A DNA stretch of 64,000 bases from assembly GCF_029948125.1 (NCBI RefSeq), contig NZ_JASAMB010000027.1:30330-94329 (forward strand), written 5' to 3'. The notes below the pieces were generated by a model, which was given only the letters and a program-made list of their open reading frames with translations, had not been told where the DNA came from and ran no database searches. Shown here in pieces: positions 8,796 to 17,374 of the stretch (position 1 is the stretch's first letter; every line of letters begins with the position of its first letter). The translations under genes were made by a program, and so were the position numbers. The DNA is from Catellatospora sp. KI3. Lineage in GTDB: Bacteria; Actinomycetota; Actinomycetes; Mycobacteriales; Micromonosporaceae.

Positions 8796-11700
8796 ATGGG
8801 TCGGCTGATACTGAGCGCGCTGCGGGAGCGCCGCGGCGAGACGGCGCTGCTGGCGCTGCTGGGCATCCTGGTCGTGGCCGCCGCCGCGGCCGGGCCGCTG
8901 TACACCGCGGCGGCCACCGCGCAGGCGGTCGCCGTCGAGGCGGCCGGTGCCTCGGCCGCCGAGCACGCGATCACCACCACCGCCGAGATCGACGCCAAAC
9001 CCGACGCCGCCTCGGCCGCCGGGGTGGCCGCCGGCGAGGTCGGCCCGCTGCTGTCGCGCCCGGGGCTGACCGAGGTGCGCGGCGCGTACGTCATCGGCAC
9101 CGTCTCGACCGCCCCGGCACCCGCGCCGACCGGCACCGCGCCGTCGGCCGTGGCAACGCCCGCGACCGGGACGGCGGCGGAGGCCAGGACGGTCGTCGCC
9201 GCGCTGGCCGCCCGCGACGGCCTCTGCGCGCACCTGGTGCTGCGCGGGGCCTGTCCGAGTCAGGCCGGAGAGGTGGCGCTGTCCGCGCCGACCGCCGCCG
9301 CGCTCGGCGTGGACGTGGGCGCGGTGCTGAGCTACCGGCTGTCCGACCTGACCCCCCGCGCCGTCCGCGTGATCGGCGTCTACGACCCCGACCGCGCACC
9401 CGACGGCACGTCGCCGCTGGCCGACCCGTACTGGGCGGGCCGGGCCGACCTGACGCCGATCCCGCTGCGGCCGCAGAACCCCGTCTACACCGTCGCCGGC
9501 ACGATCGACCAGCTCGGCCCGGTCACCGTCAGCGCCACCGTCGACTTCCTCACCCCCGCCCGGCTGACCCCGGCGGTGCTCGACGAGCTGAGCCGCCCGA
9601 CCGGGGCCAGGTCGGCGCCCGGACCCGGCTACACCGTCCGCGACGGGGTCTACAACCTGCTGCGCCGGGTACGCGCCAGCCAGGCCGCGCTGCCCGCCCC
9701 GGTGCTGATCGGCGCCGGGCAGCTGGTCGCCGTCGCCTGGGCGGTGCTGCTGCTGGGCCTGGTCTACTCGGCCGCGCAGCGGCGTACCCAGGTGGCCATG
9801 GGCGGGCTGCGGGGCGCGCCGAGGCGGACCCGGATCGCGCTGACCGCCGGACCCGCGGTGCTGGTGCTGCTGGCCGCCGCGCCGCTCGGCCTCGGCCTGG
9901 GCTGGCTGCTCGTCCGGGTGCTCGCCTGGCTGGCGCTCGATCAGGTCGACAGCGTGCCGCTGGACCCGGCCACCCTGGCCACGGCGGGCATCGTGGCGGC
10001 GGCGGTGCTGCTCGGCGCGGTGGTGGCGCAGCTGCGGGTGCACTCGGGCCCGGTGCTCGACGCGCTGCGCGAGGTGCCCGCCCGGCGCGGCGGCCGGGTC
10101 GCGGGCACGGTCGAGGTGCTGGCCGTGGTGCTCGCCGTCGCGGCGCTGACGCAGAGCGCGCCCTCGACCGACGGTGCGGTCGACGACGCCGGGACGGTGC
10201 TGCCCGCGCTGGCCGCCGCCCTGCTCGCCGTGGCCGCCGGGCTGCTGCTGGCCCGCGTCGTCCGCCCGCTCGCGGCGGCGGTCGGCACCGCCCTGCTGCG
10301 TACCGGCCGCCCCGGTGCGGCGCTGGCCGCGCTGTACGTCGCCCGCCGCCCCGGCACCGACCGCCTGGTCGCGCTGGTCGTCGTGGTGGTGGCGCTGCTG
10401 GGGCAGGCCGCCCTGGCCTGGCAGGCGACCCGGGGCACCGTCACCGACCAGGCCCGGCTCCAGCTCGGTGCCGAGCGGGTGGTGACCGTCCGGGCCGCCT
10501 CGCGCTCGGCCCTGCTGCACGCGGTACGCCAGGCCGACCCGGCGGGGCGGTGGGCCATGGCCGCCGCCCGCGAGCGCGGCTCCTCCGGCACCACCGTCGC
10601 CGTGGACACCTCGCGGCTGGCCGCCGTCGCGCACTGGCCCGCCGCCGCCACCCAGCCCGCGCCGCAGGCGGCGCAGCGGCTGAGCCCGCGCGCCAACGAA
10701 CCGATCCGGATCACCGGCGCCGAACTCGGGCTGGACGTGACCGTCCCGGTGGGCCAGAAGGCGACCGTGCTGGTGACGGTGGTGCTGGAGGGGCCCGCGG
10801 GCGAGCAGCTCGCCGTCGTCGCGCGGCTGGACCCGGTGCCCGGCCGCAGCGAGCACCGGCTGCCCGTGCCGGCCTGCGCGAGCGGGAGCGGCTGCCGCCT
10901 GGCCTGGTTCAGCTTCCCGTTCTCGCCCGACGACGTGGTCTTCCACCGCGTCCTGCAGCACGCCCCGGACGCCGTCGTGCTCGACGAGGCGGGCATGAGC
11001 GCCCCGGCCCGGTTCCGCACCGAGGTCGGCGCCGAGTCCGGGACGCTGCTGGAGCCCAGCGCCGCGGGCCTGTCGCTGCGGTACTTCCCCGCCGATCCGC
11101 GCCACCCCGACCCGGACATCCGGATCCAGGCCTCCGACACCGCGCTGCCGCTGCCGGTGCTGGTGGCCGGGCCGCCCTCGGTGGAGCAGGACGGGACCCT
11201 GGTACGTGCCAGCGCATTCGGGGCGCTGCCCCGGCCGATCGACATCGTCGGCACCGCGCCGCAGCTGCCCGGTGTGGGCACCGAGGGCGTACTGGTCGAC
11301 CTGACCGCCGCCGACCGGGCCGCCGACACCTCCGACAACATCGCCGACCTGCAGGTATGGCTGGCCGCCGACGCCCCCGCCGACGCCCTCGACCGGCTGC
11401 GCGCCGCGGGCCTGGTCACCGTCTCGACCGTCGCCGTCGACGAGCTGGTCGAGCGCGGCCTGGCGCTGCGGACCGGGCCCGGTGCCCGGTTCCACCTCGG
11501 GGCCGCGCTGCTGGCCCTGGTGCTGGCGCTGGTCGCGGTGGCGCTGGTGGCCGCGGTGGACTCCGGCGGGCGCGGGGCGCAGCTGGCCGCGCTGCGCACC
11601 CAGGGCGTGCCGCAGCGGGCGGTGCGCGCGGCCACCCGCACCGGCTACGCGCTGGTCGTGGCGGCCGCAGCGGTGGCGGGCGCGCTGGTGGCCGTGCCGG

Positions 11701-11855
11701 TGTGGTCGGTCCGACCGCTGTCGGGCGGCCCGCCGACGCCGCTGGTGCTGCTCGCGGTGCTGCTGCCCGCCGCGGCCGTGCTGGTCGGGGCGGCCCTGTG
11801 GACCGGCGGCCGGTTGTCGCGGGTGGACGGGCTCGACCTGGAGGAGGTCCGGTGA
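8796..11855 (+). CDS. FtsX-like ABC transporter permease, first of a pair
   Basis: A 1019-residue membrane protein. One N-terminal helix (~17-38) is followed by a large extracellular domain (~40-300), six helices in the centre (~305-560) around FtsX-like regions, a second extracellular domain (~565-895), and three helices at the C-terminus. This duplicated FtsX/MacB-type plan is typical of actinobacterial exporters that move lipids, peptides or lipoproteins. The ATG at 8796 follows AGAGG by 5 nt. The stop overlaps the GTG of the second permease (GTGA), so the two are translationally coupled. The substrate is unknown. Confidence 0.85.
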   Translation: MGRLILSALRERRGETALLALLGILVVAAAAAGPLYTAAATAQAVAVEAAGASAAEHAITTTAEIDAKPDAASAAGVAAGEVGPLLSRPGLTEVRGAYVIGTVSTAPAPAPTGTAPSAVATPATGTAAEARTVVAALAARDGLCAHLVLRGACPSQAGEVALSAPTAAALGVDVGAVLSYRLSDLTPRAVRVIGVYDPDRAPDGTSPLADPYWAGRADLTPIPLRPQNPVYTVAGTIDQLGPVTVSATVDFLTPARLTPAVLDELSRPTGARSAPGPGYTVRDGVYNLLRRVRASQAALPAPVLIGAGQLVAVAWAVLLLGLVYSAAQRRTQVAMGGLRGAPRRTRIALTAGPAVLVLLAAAPLGLGLGWLLVRVLAWLALDQVDSVPLDPATLATAGIVAAAVLLGAVVAQLRVHSGPVLDALREVPARRGGRVAGTVEVLAVVLAVAALTQSAPSTDGAVDDAGTVLPALAAALLAVAAGLLLARVVRPLAAAVGTALLRTGRPGAALAALYVARRPGTDRLVALVVVVVALLGQAALAWQATRGTVTDQARLQLGAERVVTVRAASRSALLHAVRQADPAGRWAMAAARERGSSGTTVAVDTSRLAAVAHWPAAATQPAPQAAQRLSPRANEPIRITGAELGLDVTVPVGQKATVLVTVVLEGPAGEQLAVVARLDPVPGRSEHRLPVPACASGSGCRLAWFSFPFSPDDVVFHRVLQHAPDAVVLDEAGMSAPARFRTEVGAESGTLLEPSAAGLSLRYFPADPRHPDPDIRIQASDTALPLPVLVAGPPSVEQDGTLVRASAFGALPRPIDIVGTAPQLPGVGTEGVLVDLTAADRAADTSDNIADLQVWLAADAPADALDRLRAAGLVTVSTVAVDELVERGLALRTGPGARFHLGAALLALVLALVAVALVAAVDSGGRGAQLAALRTQGVPQRAVRAATRTGYALVVAAAAVAGALVAVPVWSVRPLSGGPPTPLVLLAVLLPAAAVLVGAALWTGGRLSRVDGLDLEEVR

Positions 11856-14824
11856 CCGGGCTGCTGTGGAGCATGCTGCGCGAACGGCGCGCGGCCGCCC
11901 TGATCACGCTGCTGCTGACCCTGGCCGCGGCCGCGGCCGCGACCGGCGGGCCGGTGTACCACGACGCCGCCGCGCAGGCGCTGCGGCTGGCCCAGGTCAC
12001 CGACGCCCCGGTGGTCGAGCGGGTCGTCGCGGGCCAGCGCATGGTGGACGAGGAAGAGGTCAAGGGCACCAAGTCACCGCGGCTGCCGTACGTGCCGGGG
12101 CTGCGTACCGTGGCGGGGCTCCAGGTGGCCGGGAAGGCGCTGGTCCAGCCGCCCGGTGCGGCGGCCGGGGCCGATCCGGTCAGGGCCGACGCCTGGCTGG
12201 TGTCGCGGGGCGGCGCCTGCCGCGAGCTCACCATCAGCGCCGGCCGGTGCGCGGTCGCCGACGACGAGGTGGTGGTGCGCGACGACCTGGCCGCCCGGCT
12301 CGGGCTCAAGCCCGGTGCGACGGTCGAGTTCTCGCCCGGCGACCGGCGGGACCAGCGGCTGCCGCTGGCGGTGGTGGGCACGTTCGCGCCGCCCTCGTCG
12401 ACCGACGCCTACTGGGCCGGCCGGGCCGGCCTGCTCGGCGGCGAGTCGTCGCCGATGTTCACCACCGACCGCACCGTGATGCGGACGGGGGAGCTGGTCA
12501 CCCGGACGGTCGACCTGATCGCCCCGCCCGGGGCGTACGCCGATCCGGAGCGGCTCATCGCGGGCCTGAACCAGTCCCGGGTCGAGCTGACCGCGGGCAA
12601 CTTCGTCACGGTCACCGAGATCCCCGCGCTGATGGCCCGCATCGCCCAGGGCGAGAGCCTGCTGGCCGACAGCGTCACCGTGGCCGCGCTGCCGCTGGTG
12701 CTGCTGTGCTGGTTCGTGCTGTTCCTGGTCGTCGCCGCGGCGGTGGAGGGGCGCAGCGAGGAGCTGGGCCTGACCGCGCTGCGCGGTACGCCGTGGCGGC
12801 TGCGCTGGGCACTGCCCTTCGCCGAGGTGGCGCTGCCGGTGCTGACCGCGGCCGGGCCTGGGCTGCTGCTGGGGTACTTCGGCACCAAGGCCGTGCTCGC
12901 CTCGGTGATGCCGCAGGCGCAGGTCGCCCTGGGCACCCGCTCGCTGCAGTACGCCGCCGTCGCCGTGCTCGGGGCGCTGCTCGCGGGCGCCTTCGCCCAG
13001 GTCGGCGCCCTGCGTACGCCGGTGCTGGGGCTGCTGCGGCGGCTGCGGGCGCCCCGCCGGGCCGGGGTGGCCGCGACCGTCGAGGTGGCGGTCGGGGCGC
13101 TGGCCGCGCTGGCCGGCTACCAGGCCGCGGTGGCGGGCAGCGCCGGTGGGCTGGGCCTGCTCGCGCCGGTCTGCTTCGGACTCGGGCTGGGCCTGGTCGC
13201 GGCGCGGGTGCTGCCCGCGCAGGCGGTCCGCCTGGCCTGGGCCAGCCTGCGGCGCGGACGCCTGCGCACCAGCCTCGGCGCCTTCGCGATCGCCCGGGTG
13301 CCCGGGGCCGCCCGCCTGGTCGTGCTGATCACGGTTGCGTTCGGGCTGCTCGGCTTCGTGCTCACCGCGTACGACACCTCCGGCCGGGCCTGGGCCGAAC
13401 GGGCCCGGGTGCAGACCGGTGCCGCCGAGGTGGTGCGGGTGCAGGACACCACGGCCCCGCTGCTGCTGGCGGCGGTGGCCAGGGTGGACCCGCGCGGCGA
13501 CTACGCGATGGCGGTGTCCCACTACCGCAACAGCGGCATGCAGCTGATGATGGCCGTGGACAGCGCGCGCCTGCCGAAGGTGGCCAACTGGCCGCAGGAT
13601 GCCACCGTCGGCCCCGCCGAGGCAGCCCGGCTGCTGCACCCGGTCGAACCGGACCGGATGCTGGTCAAGGCGGACTCGCTGGACGTCGACGTGGCGGTGA
13701 CCTCGCCCGATCCGGAGATCACGCTGCAGGTGCGGCTGGTGTTCGTCAGCGCCGACGCGCTGCGGCGGGTGGAGGCGCGCCTGGTGCAGGTACGTCCCGG
13801 CCGGCACCGGCTGACCGTGCCGACCGAGGGCTGCGGCGTGGCGCCGTGCCGGCTCGACGAGCTGTCGGTGGTGCCGGAGCGCACCGGGCAGACCCGGTTC
13901 ACGCTGACCATCGGGGCGCTGCGGGACCAGGACGGGCAGGTGGCCCTCAGCGCCGACGAGCTGTCGCGGCTGGAGCGGTGGTCCCAGCCGCAGTCCAGCT
14001 CGGCGCGGCCGGTGGTGAAGCTGAGCCGTACCGCCGAGGGCCTGACCATGACGGCCGACGGCGCGGTGCTGCCCGACACCAGGCTGGTCGCGGCGATCCT
14101 GCCCGGCCCGGTGCCGCTGCTGGTGACCCGGCCGCTGGCGGTGCAGAGGTTCACCGCCACCGGCGGCCTGGAGATCCCGATCGCCGAGGCGGCCCGCACC
14201 TCCTCGGTGCCGCGCTTCGGCACGTACGGCGCCCTGATCGACCTGACCTACACCGACCTGGTGCTGGGCCGCGGCGTGACGCTCACCGCGACCGAGGTGT
14301 GGCTGTCGGCGGACGCCCCGCCGGACGCGATCGCGCGGCTGCACGAGGCGGGGCTGACCGTGCTCGACCACTACACGGTGGCCCAGCGGCGCGACCAGAT
14401 CAGCGTGGCGCCCCGGCTCGGCCTGTGGTTCGGCCTGGCCGTGTCCGCGATCTCGGTGCTGCTGGCCGCGGCCGGGCTGGCGGCGCTGGCGACGTTCGAA
14501 CGGCCCGGCGGCGACAGCGGCCTGTCGGTGCTGAACCTGCAGGGGCTGCGCGCCCGGACGCTGCGCACCGTGGCCACCGGCAGCCGGTGCGCGCTGGCGC
14601 TGGTGGCGATGCTGACCGGCCTGGCCGCGGCGGCGGCCGCCTGGGCGCTGGCCCGCGACGTGCTGCCGGTCTTCTCCGACGGTGATCCGTCGTTCCCCGC
14701 CCCGGCGCTGCCCCGGCCGGGCGTGGTCGCCGGGCCGGTCGCGGCGGCCGCGGCGGTGCTGCTGTTGGGGTGCTGGATCGCGACGCACCTGGTGCGCGCG
14801 CAGAGTGAGGGAGCGGACCAGTGA
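11852..14824 (+). CDS. FtsX-like ABC transporter permease, second of a pair
   Basis: A 990-residue membrane protein with the same layout as the upstream permease: N-terminal helix (~15-35), large extracellular domain, a central block of helices, a second extracellular domain and C-terminal helices. Both begin with a similar LLWSMLRERR-type amphipathic segment, which suggests an old duplication. GTG at 11852 overlaps the upstream stop by 4 bp and its own stop overlaps the ATPase start by 4 bp, so the three genes form one coupled operon. Two different permeases with one ATPase imply a heterodimeric membrane part driven by an ATPase homodimer (inference). Confidence 0.85.
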   Translation: MTGLLWSMLRERRAAALITLLLTLAAAAAATGGPVYHDAAAQALRLAQVTDAPVVERVVAGQRMVDEEEVKGTKSPRLPYVPGLRTVAGLQVAGKALVQPPGAAAGADPVRADAWLVSRGGACRELTISAGRCAVADDEVVVRDDLAARLGLKPGATVEFSPGDRRDQRLPLAVVGTFAPPSSTDAYWAGRAGLLGGESSPMFTTDRTVMRTGELVTRTVDLIAPPGAYADPERLIAGLNQSRVELTAGNFVTVTEIPALMARIAQGESLLADSVTVAALPLVLLCWFVLFLVVAAAVEGRSEELGLTALRGTPWRLRWALPFAEVALPVLTAAGPGLLLGYFGTKAVLASVMPQAQVALGTRSLQYAAVAVLGALLAGAFAQVGALRTPVLGLLRRLRAPRRAGVAATVEVAVGALAALAGYQAAVAGSAGGLGLLAPVCFGLGLGLVAARVLPAQAVRLAWASLRRGRLRTSLGAFAIARVPGAARLVVLITVAFGLLGFVLTAYDTSGRAWAERARVQTGAAEVVRVQDTTAPLLLAAVARVDPRGDYAMAVSHYRNSGMQLMMAVDSARLPKVANWPQDATVGPAEAARLLHPVEPDRMLVKADSLDVDVAVTSPDPEITLQVRLVFVSADALRRVEARLVQVRPGRHRLTVPTEGCGVAPCRLDELSVVPERTGQTRFTLTIGALRDQDGQVALSADELSRLERWSQPQSSSARPVVKLSRTAEGLTMTADGAVLPDTRLVAAILPGPVPLLVTRPLAVQRFTATGGLEIPIAEAARTSSVPRFGTYGALIDLTYTDLVLGRGVTLTATEVWLSADAPPDAIARLHEAGLTVLDHYTVAQRRDQISVAPRLGLWFGLAVSAISVLLAAAGLAALATFERPGGDSGLSVLNLQGLRARTLRTVATGSRCALALVAMLTGLAAAAAAWALARDVLPVFSDGDPSFPAPALPRPGVVAGPVAAAAAVLLLGCWIATHLVRAQSEGADQ

Positions 14825-15651
14825 CAGGTCTGGCGGTCAGGTGCCGCAGGGTCGTGCACATCTACCGGTCCAGCGGCGGTGACGTGGTGGCGCTGTCCGG
14901 CGTGGACCTCGACATCGCGGCGGGCGAGCGGCTGGCCCTGGTCGGCCCGTCCGGCTCGGGCAAGTCGACGCTCATCGCCCTGCTGTCGGGGCTGATGCGG
15001 CCCAGCGCCGGGCAGGTGCGCATCGGCGCCACCGACATCGGCCGGATCAGCGAGGCCGAGCTGGCCCGTATGCGCGGCACCGACCTGGGCGTGGTGCTGC
15101 AGGGGGCGCGGCGCAACCTGCTGCCGTACGCCACGGTCGCGGCCAACATCTGGCTGGCGCAGCGGCGGGCCGCCCAGGTGCGCCCGGCCGACCTGGAGCC
15201 GCCGGAGCGGATCCTGTCGCTGCTCGGCCTGGTCGGCATGGGCCACCGCCGGGTGCGCGACCTGGCTCCGGGTGCGGCGCAGCGGGCCGCGATCGCGGTC
15301 GGCGTGGCGGCCTCGCCCGGCCTGCTGCTGGTCGACGAGCCGACCAGCCGCCTGGACCGGTCCGCCCGCGACGAGGTGCTCGACGCCCTGGACACGGTCA
15401 ACCGTGAGCGCGGCACCACCATCGTCGCGGTCACCCACGACCCGGAGGTCGGCGCCCGGCTGGGCCGCGCGGTGACCATCCGCGACGGCCGCGTCGGCGC
15501 CGAGGGCCGCGACGGCCGCGAGTTCGCCGTCGTCGCCAGCGACGGCACCGTCCAGCTGCCGCCCGAGGTGCTGGAGACGGTCCCGCCGGGCACGCTGCTC
15601 GTGGTCGAGCAGTCCGACAACCGCCTCAGCCTCCTCTTCGACCAGTCCTGA
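14821..15651 (+). CDS. ABC transporter ATPase with degenerate signature and AbrB-like tail
   Basis: A 276-residue ATP-binding subunit for the two permeases upstream. Walker A (GPSGSGKST, 42-50), Q-loop Gln94, Walker B (LLLVDEP, ending at E173) and switch His206 (VTHD) are intact. The ABC signature, normally LSGGQ, reads LAPGAAQR at 148-155: the serine, one glycine and the following glutamine are gone. Residues ~232-272 (REFAVV...DGTVQLPPEVLE) resemble a SpoVT/AbrB-like beta element fused to the C-terminus. GTG at 14821 overlaps the upstream stop. It closes the operon; a shared terminator follows. Confidence 0.85.
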   Translation: MTGLAVRCRRVVHIYRSSGGDVVALSGVDLDIAAGERLALVGPSGSGKSTLIALLSGLMRPSAGQVRIGATDIGRISEAELARMRGTDLGVVLQGARRNLLPYATVAANIWLAQRRAAQVRPADLEPPERILSLLGLVGMGHRRVRDLAPGAAQRAAIAVGVAASPGLLLVDEPTSRLDRSARDEVLDALDTVNRERGTTIVAVTHDPEVGARLGRAVTIRDGRVGAEGRDGREFAVVASDGTVQLPPEVLETVPPGTLLVVEQSDNRLSLLFDQS

Positions 15652-15659
15652 GACGCCGA

Positions 15660-15702
15660 CGAGGGCACCTCCCGCCGCATCGCGACCGGGAAGGTGCCCT
15701 CG
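15660..15702. terminator. Bidirectional terminator between the ABC operon and the DUF397 gene
   Basis: Perfect 11-bp arms CGAGGGCACCT and AGGTGCCCTCG around a 21-nt loop, centred in the 61 bp between two convergent stop codons, so it can serve both strands. Confidence 0.75.
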
Positions 15703-15712
15703 GCTGCCGCTG

Positions 15713-15919
15713 CTACCGGTCGAAGTCCCCGGCCTTGGCCCCGGCCACGAAGGTGCGCCACTCGTCCCAGGAGAACCGCAGCACCGGTCCGGCCGGATCC
15801 TTGGAGTCGCGCACCGCCACGAGGGCCGGCAACTCGGCGATCTCGACGCAGTCGCTCACGTTCGGTCCGCTGCGGGTGCTCTTGCGCCAGGTCGCGTCCG
15901 TCAATTCCACATCGCGCAT
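15713..15919 (-). CDS. DUF397 protein
   Basis: A 68-residue protein with the DUF397 pattern: W-R-K-S-x-R-S-G (WRKSTRSGPN), D-C-V-E, V-A-V-R-D-S-K-D-P and a final F-S-x-x-E-W. These small proteins occur next to XRE/DUF5753 regulators across actinomycetes and are thought to act with them, sometimes as toxin-antitoxin-like or signalling pairs; the mechanism is unsettled. AAGGAG lies 8 nt before the ATG at 15919. The gene is 19 bp downstream of the XRE gene and surely co-transcribed with it. Confidence 0.88.
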   Translation of the reverse strand: MRDVELTDATWRKSTRSGPNVSDCVEIAELPALVAVRDSKDPAGPVLRFSWDEWRTFVAGAKAGDFDR

Positions 15920-15938
15920 CGCGCGTGCTCCTTATGCC

Positions 15939-16796
15939 CTACTCAACGTGATTCTGCGCTATACGGAGCAGTAGCTGCCGTGACGATTGCGGGCTCAATG
16001 CCACAGCGCAGAGATGGTCGAAGACCAGACTATATCGCCGTACGTCGCGAGCGTCGTCAAGGTAGACCGCGCCCGCATATCCTTCCAGATAGACCGTGTC
16101 GGGATCACGCGGATCGGCGAATCGCATCACCCGGAACGAGCCCGGCATCGCCTCGTACTCCCCGTGCTCGAAGGGCAGCACCTGGATGGTCACGTTCGGC
16201 CGGTCGCCCGCCGCGACCAGTGCCTTGAGCTGCTGGCTCATCACCTCGGAGCCGCCCACGCGGCGGTGCAGCGCCGCCTCGTCGAGGATCACCCACAGCT
16301 CCGGCGGGTCCGGCCGCAGCAGGATCTCCTGGCGGGTGAGCCGGATCCGCACCCGCCGCTCGACCTCCTCCTCGTCATCGGGAACGGCGGTCCTTATCAG
16401 CGCTCTCGCGTATTCGGCGGTCTGCAGCAGACCCGGGACTAGCAGTAGATCCGTGCCCCGAATCGAGGCCGCCTCGGATTCGAGCTGAATTAGTTTCAGA
16501 AAGGGCGCCGAAAGGTCGCCGTACTTGAGCCACCAGCCGCCGCGGCGCTTGGATTCGCGGGCCAGTTCGGTCAGTTCGTCGCGCTGTAGGGCGTCGGCGA
16601 GGCCGTACAGGTCGAGCAGGGCGAGCAGGTCGCCGCGGCGTACCCCCACCTCGCCGTTCTCGATCCGGCTCAGCTTCGACGGTGAGCAGTCCAGCACCGG
16701 CCCCACCTGCTGGTGGGTCATCCCGGCGCGTTCGCGCAACTCCCGCAGCGCGACGCCGAGCCTTCTGCGCCGCAGTGACGTGCCCGAGGTGGCCAT
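15939..16796 (-). CDS. XRE family regulator with DUF5753 domain
   Basis: A 285-residue DNA-binding protein. Residues ~10-65 are a Cro/C1-type helix-turn-helix (RAGMTHQQVG, DCSPSKLSRIENG); residues ~95-280 are the DUF5753 ligand or partner-binding region seen in BldB/WhiJ-like regulator systems. The ATG at 16796 is preceded by an excellent AAGGAGGG site, which fixes the start. It is divergent from a small Cys/His protein gene, and the 185-bp gap between them holds a 12-bp palindrome that may be its operator. With the downstream DUF397 gene it forms the typical actinomycete developmental or stress module. Confidence 0.9.
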   Translation of the reverse strand: MATSGTSLRRRRLGVALRELRERAGMTHQQVGPVLDCSPSKLSRIENGEVGVRRGDLLALLDLYGLADALQRDELTELARESKRRGGWWLKYGDLSAPFLKLIQLESEAASIRGTDLLLVPGLLQTAEYARALIRTAVPDDEEEVERRVRIRLTRQEILLRPDPPELWVILDEAALHRRVGGSEVMSQQLKALVAAGDRPNVTIQVLPFEHGEYEAMPGSFRVMRFADPRDPDTVYLEGYAGAVYLDDARDVRRYSLVFDHLCAVALSPQSSRQLLLRIAQNHVE

Positions 16797-16934
16797 GACC
16801 CTCCTTCGATGACGATCAGTTCGCCCCAGTCTGGTGCGGCCGCTTCGAGCCCGGCAAGACCTGCTGTGCGCGCTTGCCGACTGGATGTCGGCGACCTGCC
16901 ACAGTTGGCCCGCGCGCAACCTTGAACCTGAAAC

Positions 16935-16946
16935 TCGCACGTGCGA
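16935..16946. promoter_or_regulatory. 12-bp palindrome in the divergent XRE/small-gene spacer
   Basis: TCGCACGTGCGA is a perfect palindrome lying 139 bp before the XRE start and 36 bp before the small gene. Candidate XRE operator; function is inference. Confidence 0.3.
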
Positions 16947-16981
16947 ATCTGGAATCCGGGACGGCGCACCGGGAGGCCGAC

Positions 16982-17179
16982 GTGCACAGTGGACGAATCT
17001 CAGACTCGCAGGCTGCGGGTTACCGGCGGATGCTGCGCGACCACACCCCGGACCCGGCCGCGCCGGAGGCGGGCTGCCCGATCTGCCACCGCCACCACTG
17101 CGCCGACTACCGGTACGCCTTCGGCACCCTCGCCGTCGCCGGGCGCTCCACCGCGGCCGACGCCCCGCCCAGCGCCTGA
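16982..17179 (+). CDS. Small Cys/His protein associated with XRE/DUF397
   Basis: A 65-residue protein starting at GTG 16982, with GGGAGG 5 nt upstream. The middle contains CPICHRHHC, a C-x2-C-x4-C arrangement with histidines that could bind a metal. I recognise no domain. It is transcribed away from the XRE regulator and shares the short spacer with it, so co-regulation or membership in the same module is plausible. Base use is like the neighbours. A longer frame opens at 16874 but lacks a ribosome site. Confidence 0.6.
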   Translation: MHSGRISDSQAAGYRRMLRDHTPDPAAPEAGCPICHRHHCADYRYAFGTLAVAGRSTAADAPPSA

Positions 17180-17292
17180 CCTGCGCGGCGATAATCCGTG
17201 GCACCCGGCCGCCGGTGCGCGTAGCGTGGCGGCCAGTACGTGAGACCGGCTCGCCGAGCCGACCGAGACGACGGCCTTGAGGAGGTGGCGCC

Positions 17293-17337
17293 ATGACTGT
17301 CGAGGTATCCAGCACGCCACCTGATCGGGTGGCGTGA
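17293..17337 (+). CDS. Possible 14-residue leader peptide upstream of rsgA
   Basis: A 14-codon ORF (ATG 17293, TGA 17335-17337) has GAGGAGG 7 nt before its ATG, better than most genes here. Its last codons form one arm and the loop of a stem-loop (17313-17336) and rsgA starts 37 bp further on. This layout resembles a leader peptide with an attenuator-like hairpin. The peptide has no run of a single amino acid that would point to a sensed tRNA. Translation is unproven. Confidence 0.35.
   Translation: MTVEVSSTPPDRVA
17313..17336 (+). promoter_or_regulatory. Stem-loop in the rsgA leader
   Basis: Perfect 9-bp arms CACGCCACC and GGTGGCGTG with a 6-nt loop, ending at the stop codon of the short leader ORF. 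No U-tract follows, so an intrinsic terminator is less likely than a translation-coupled structure. Confidence 0.4.
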
Positions 17338-17374
17338 CCCCGCTTCCCGCACCCGCAAGGCAAGGACATCGCAG

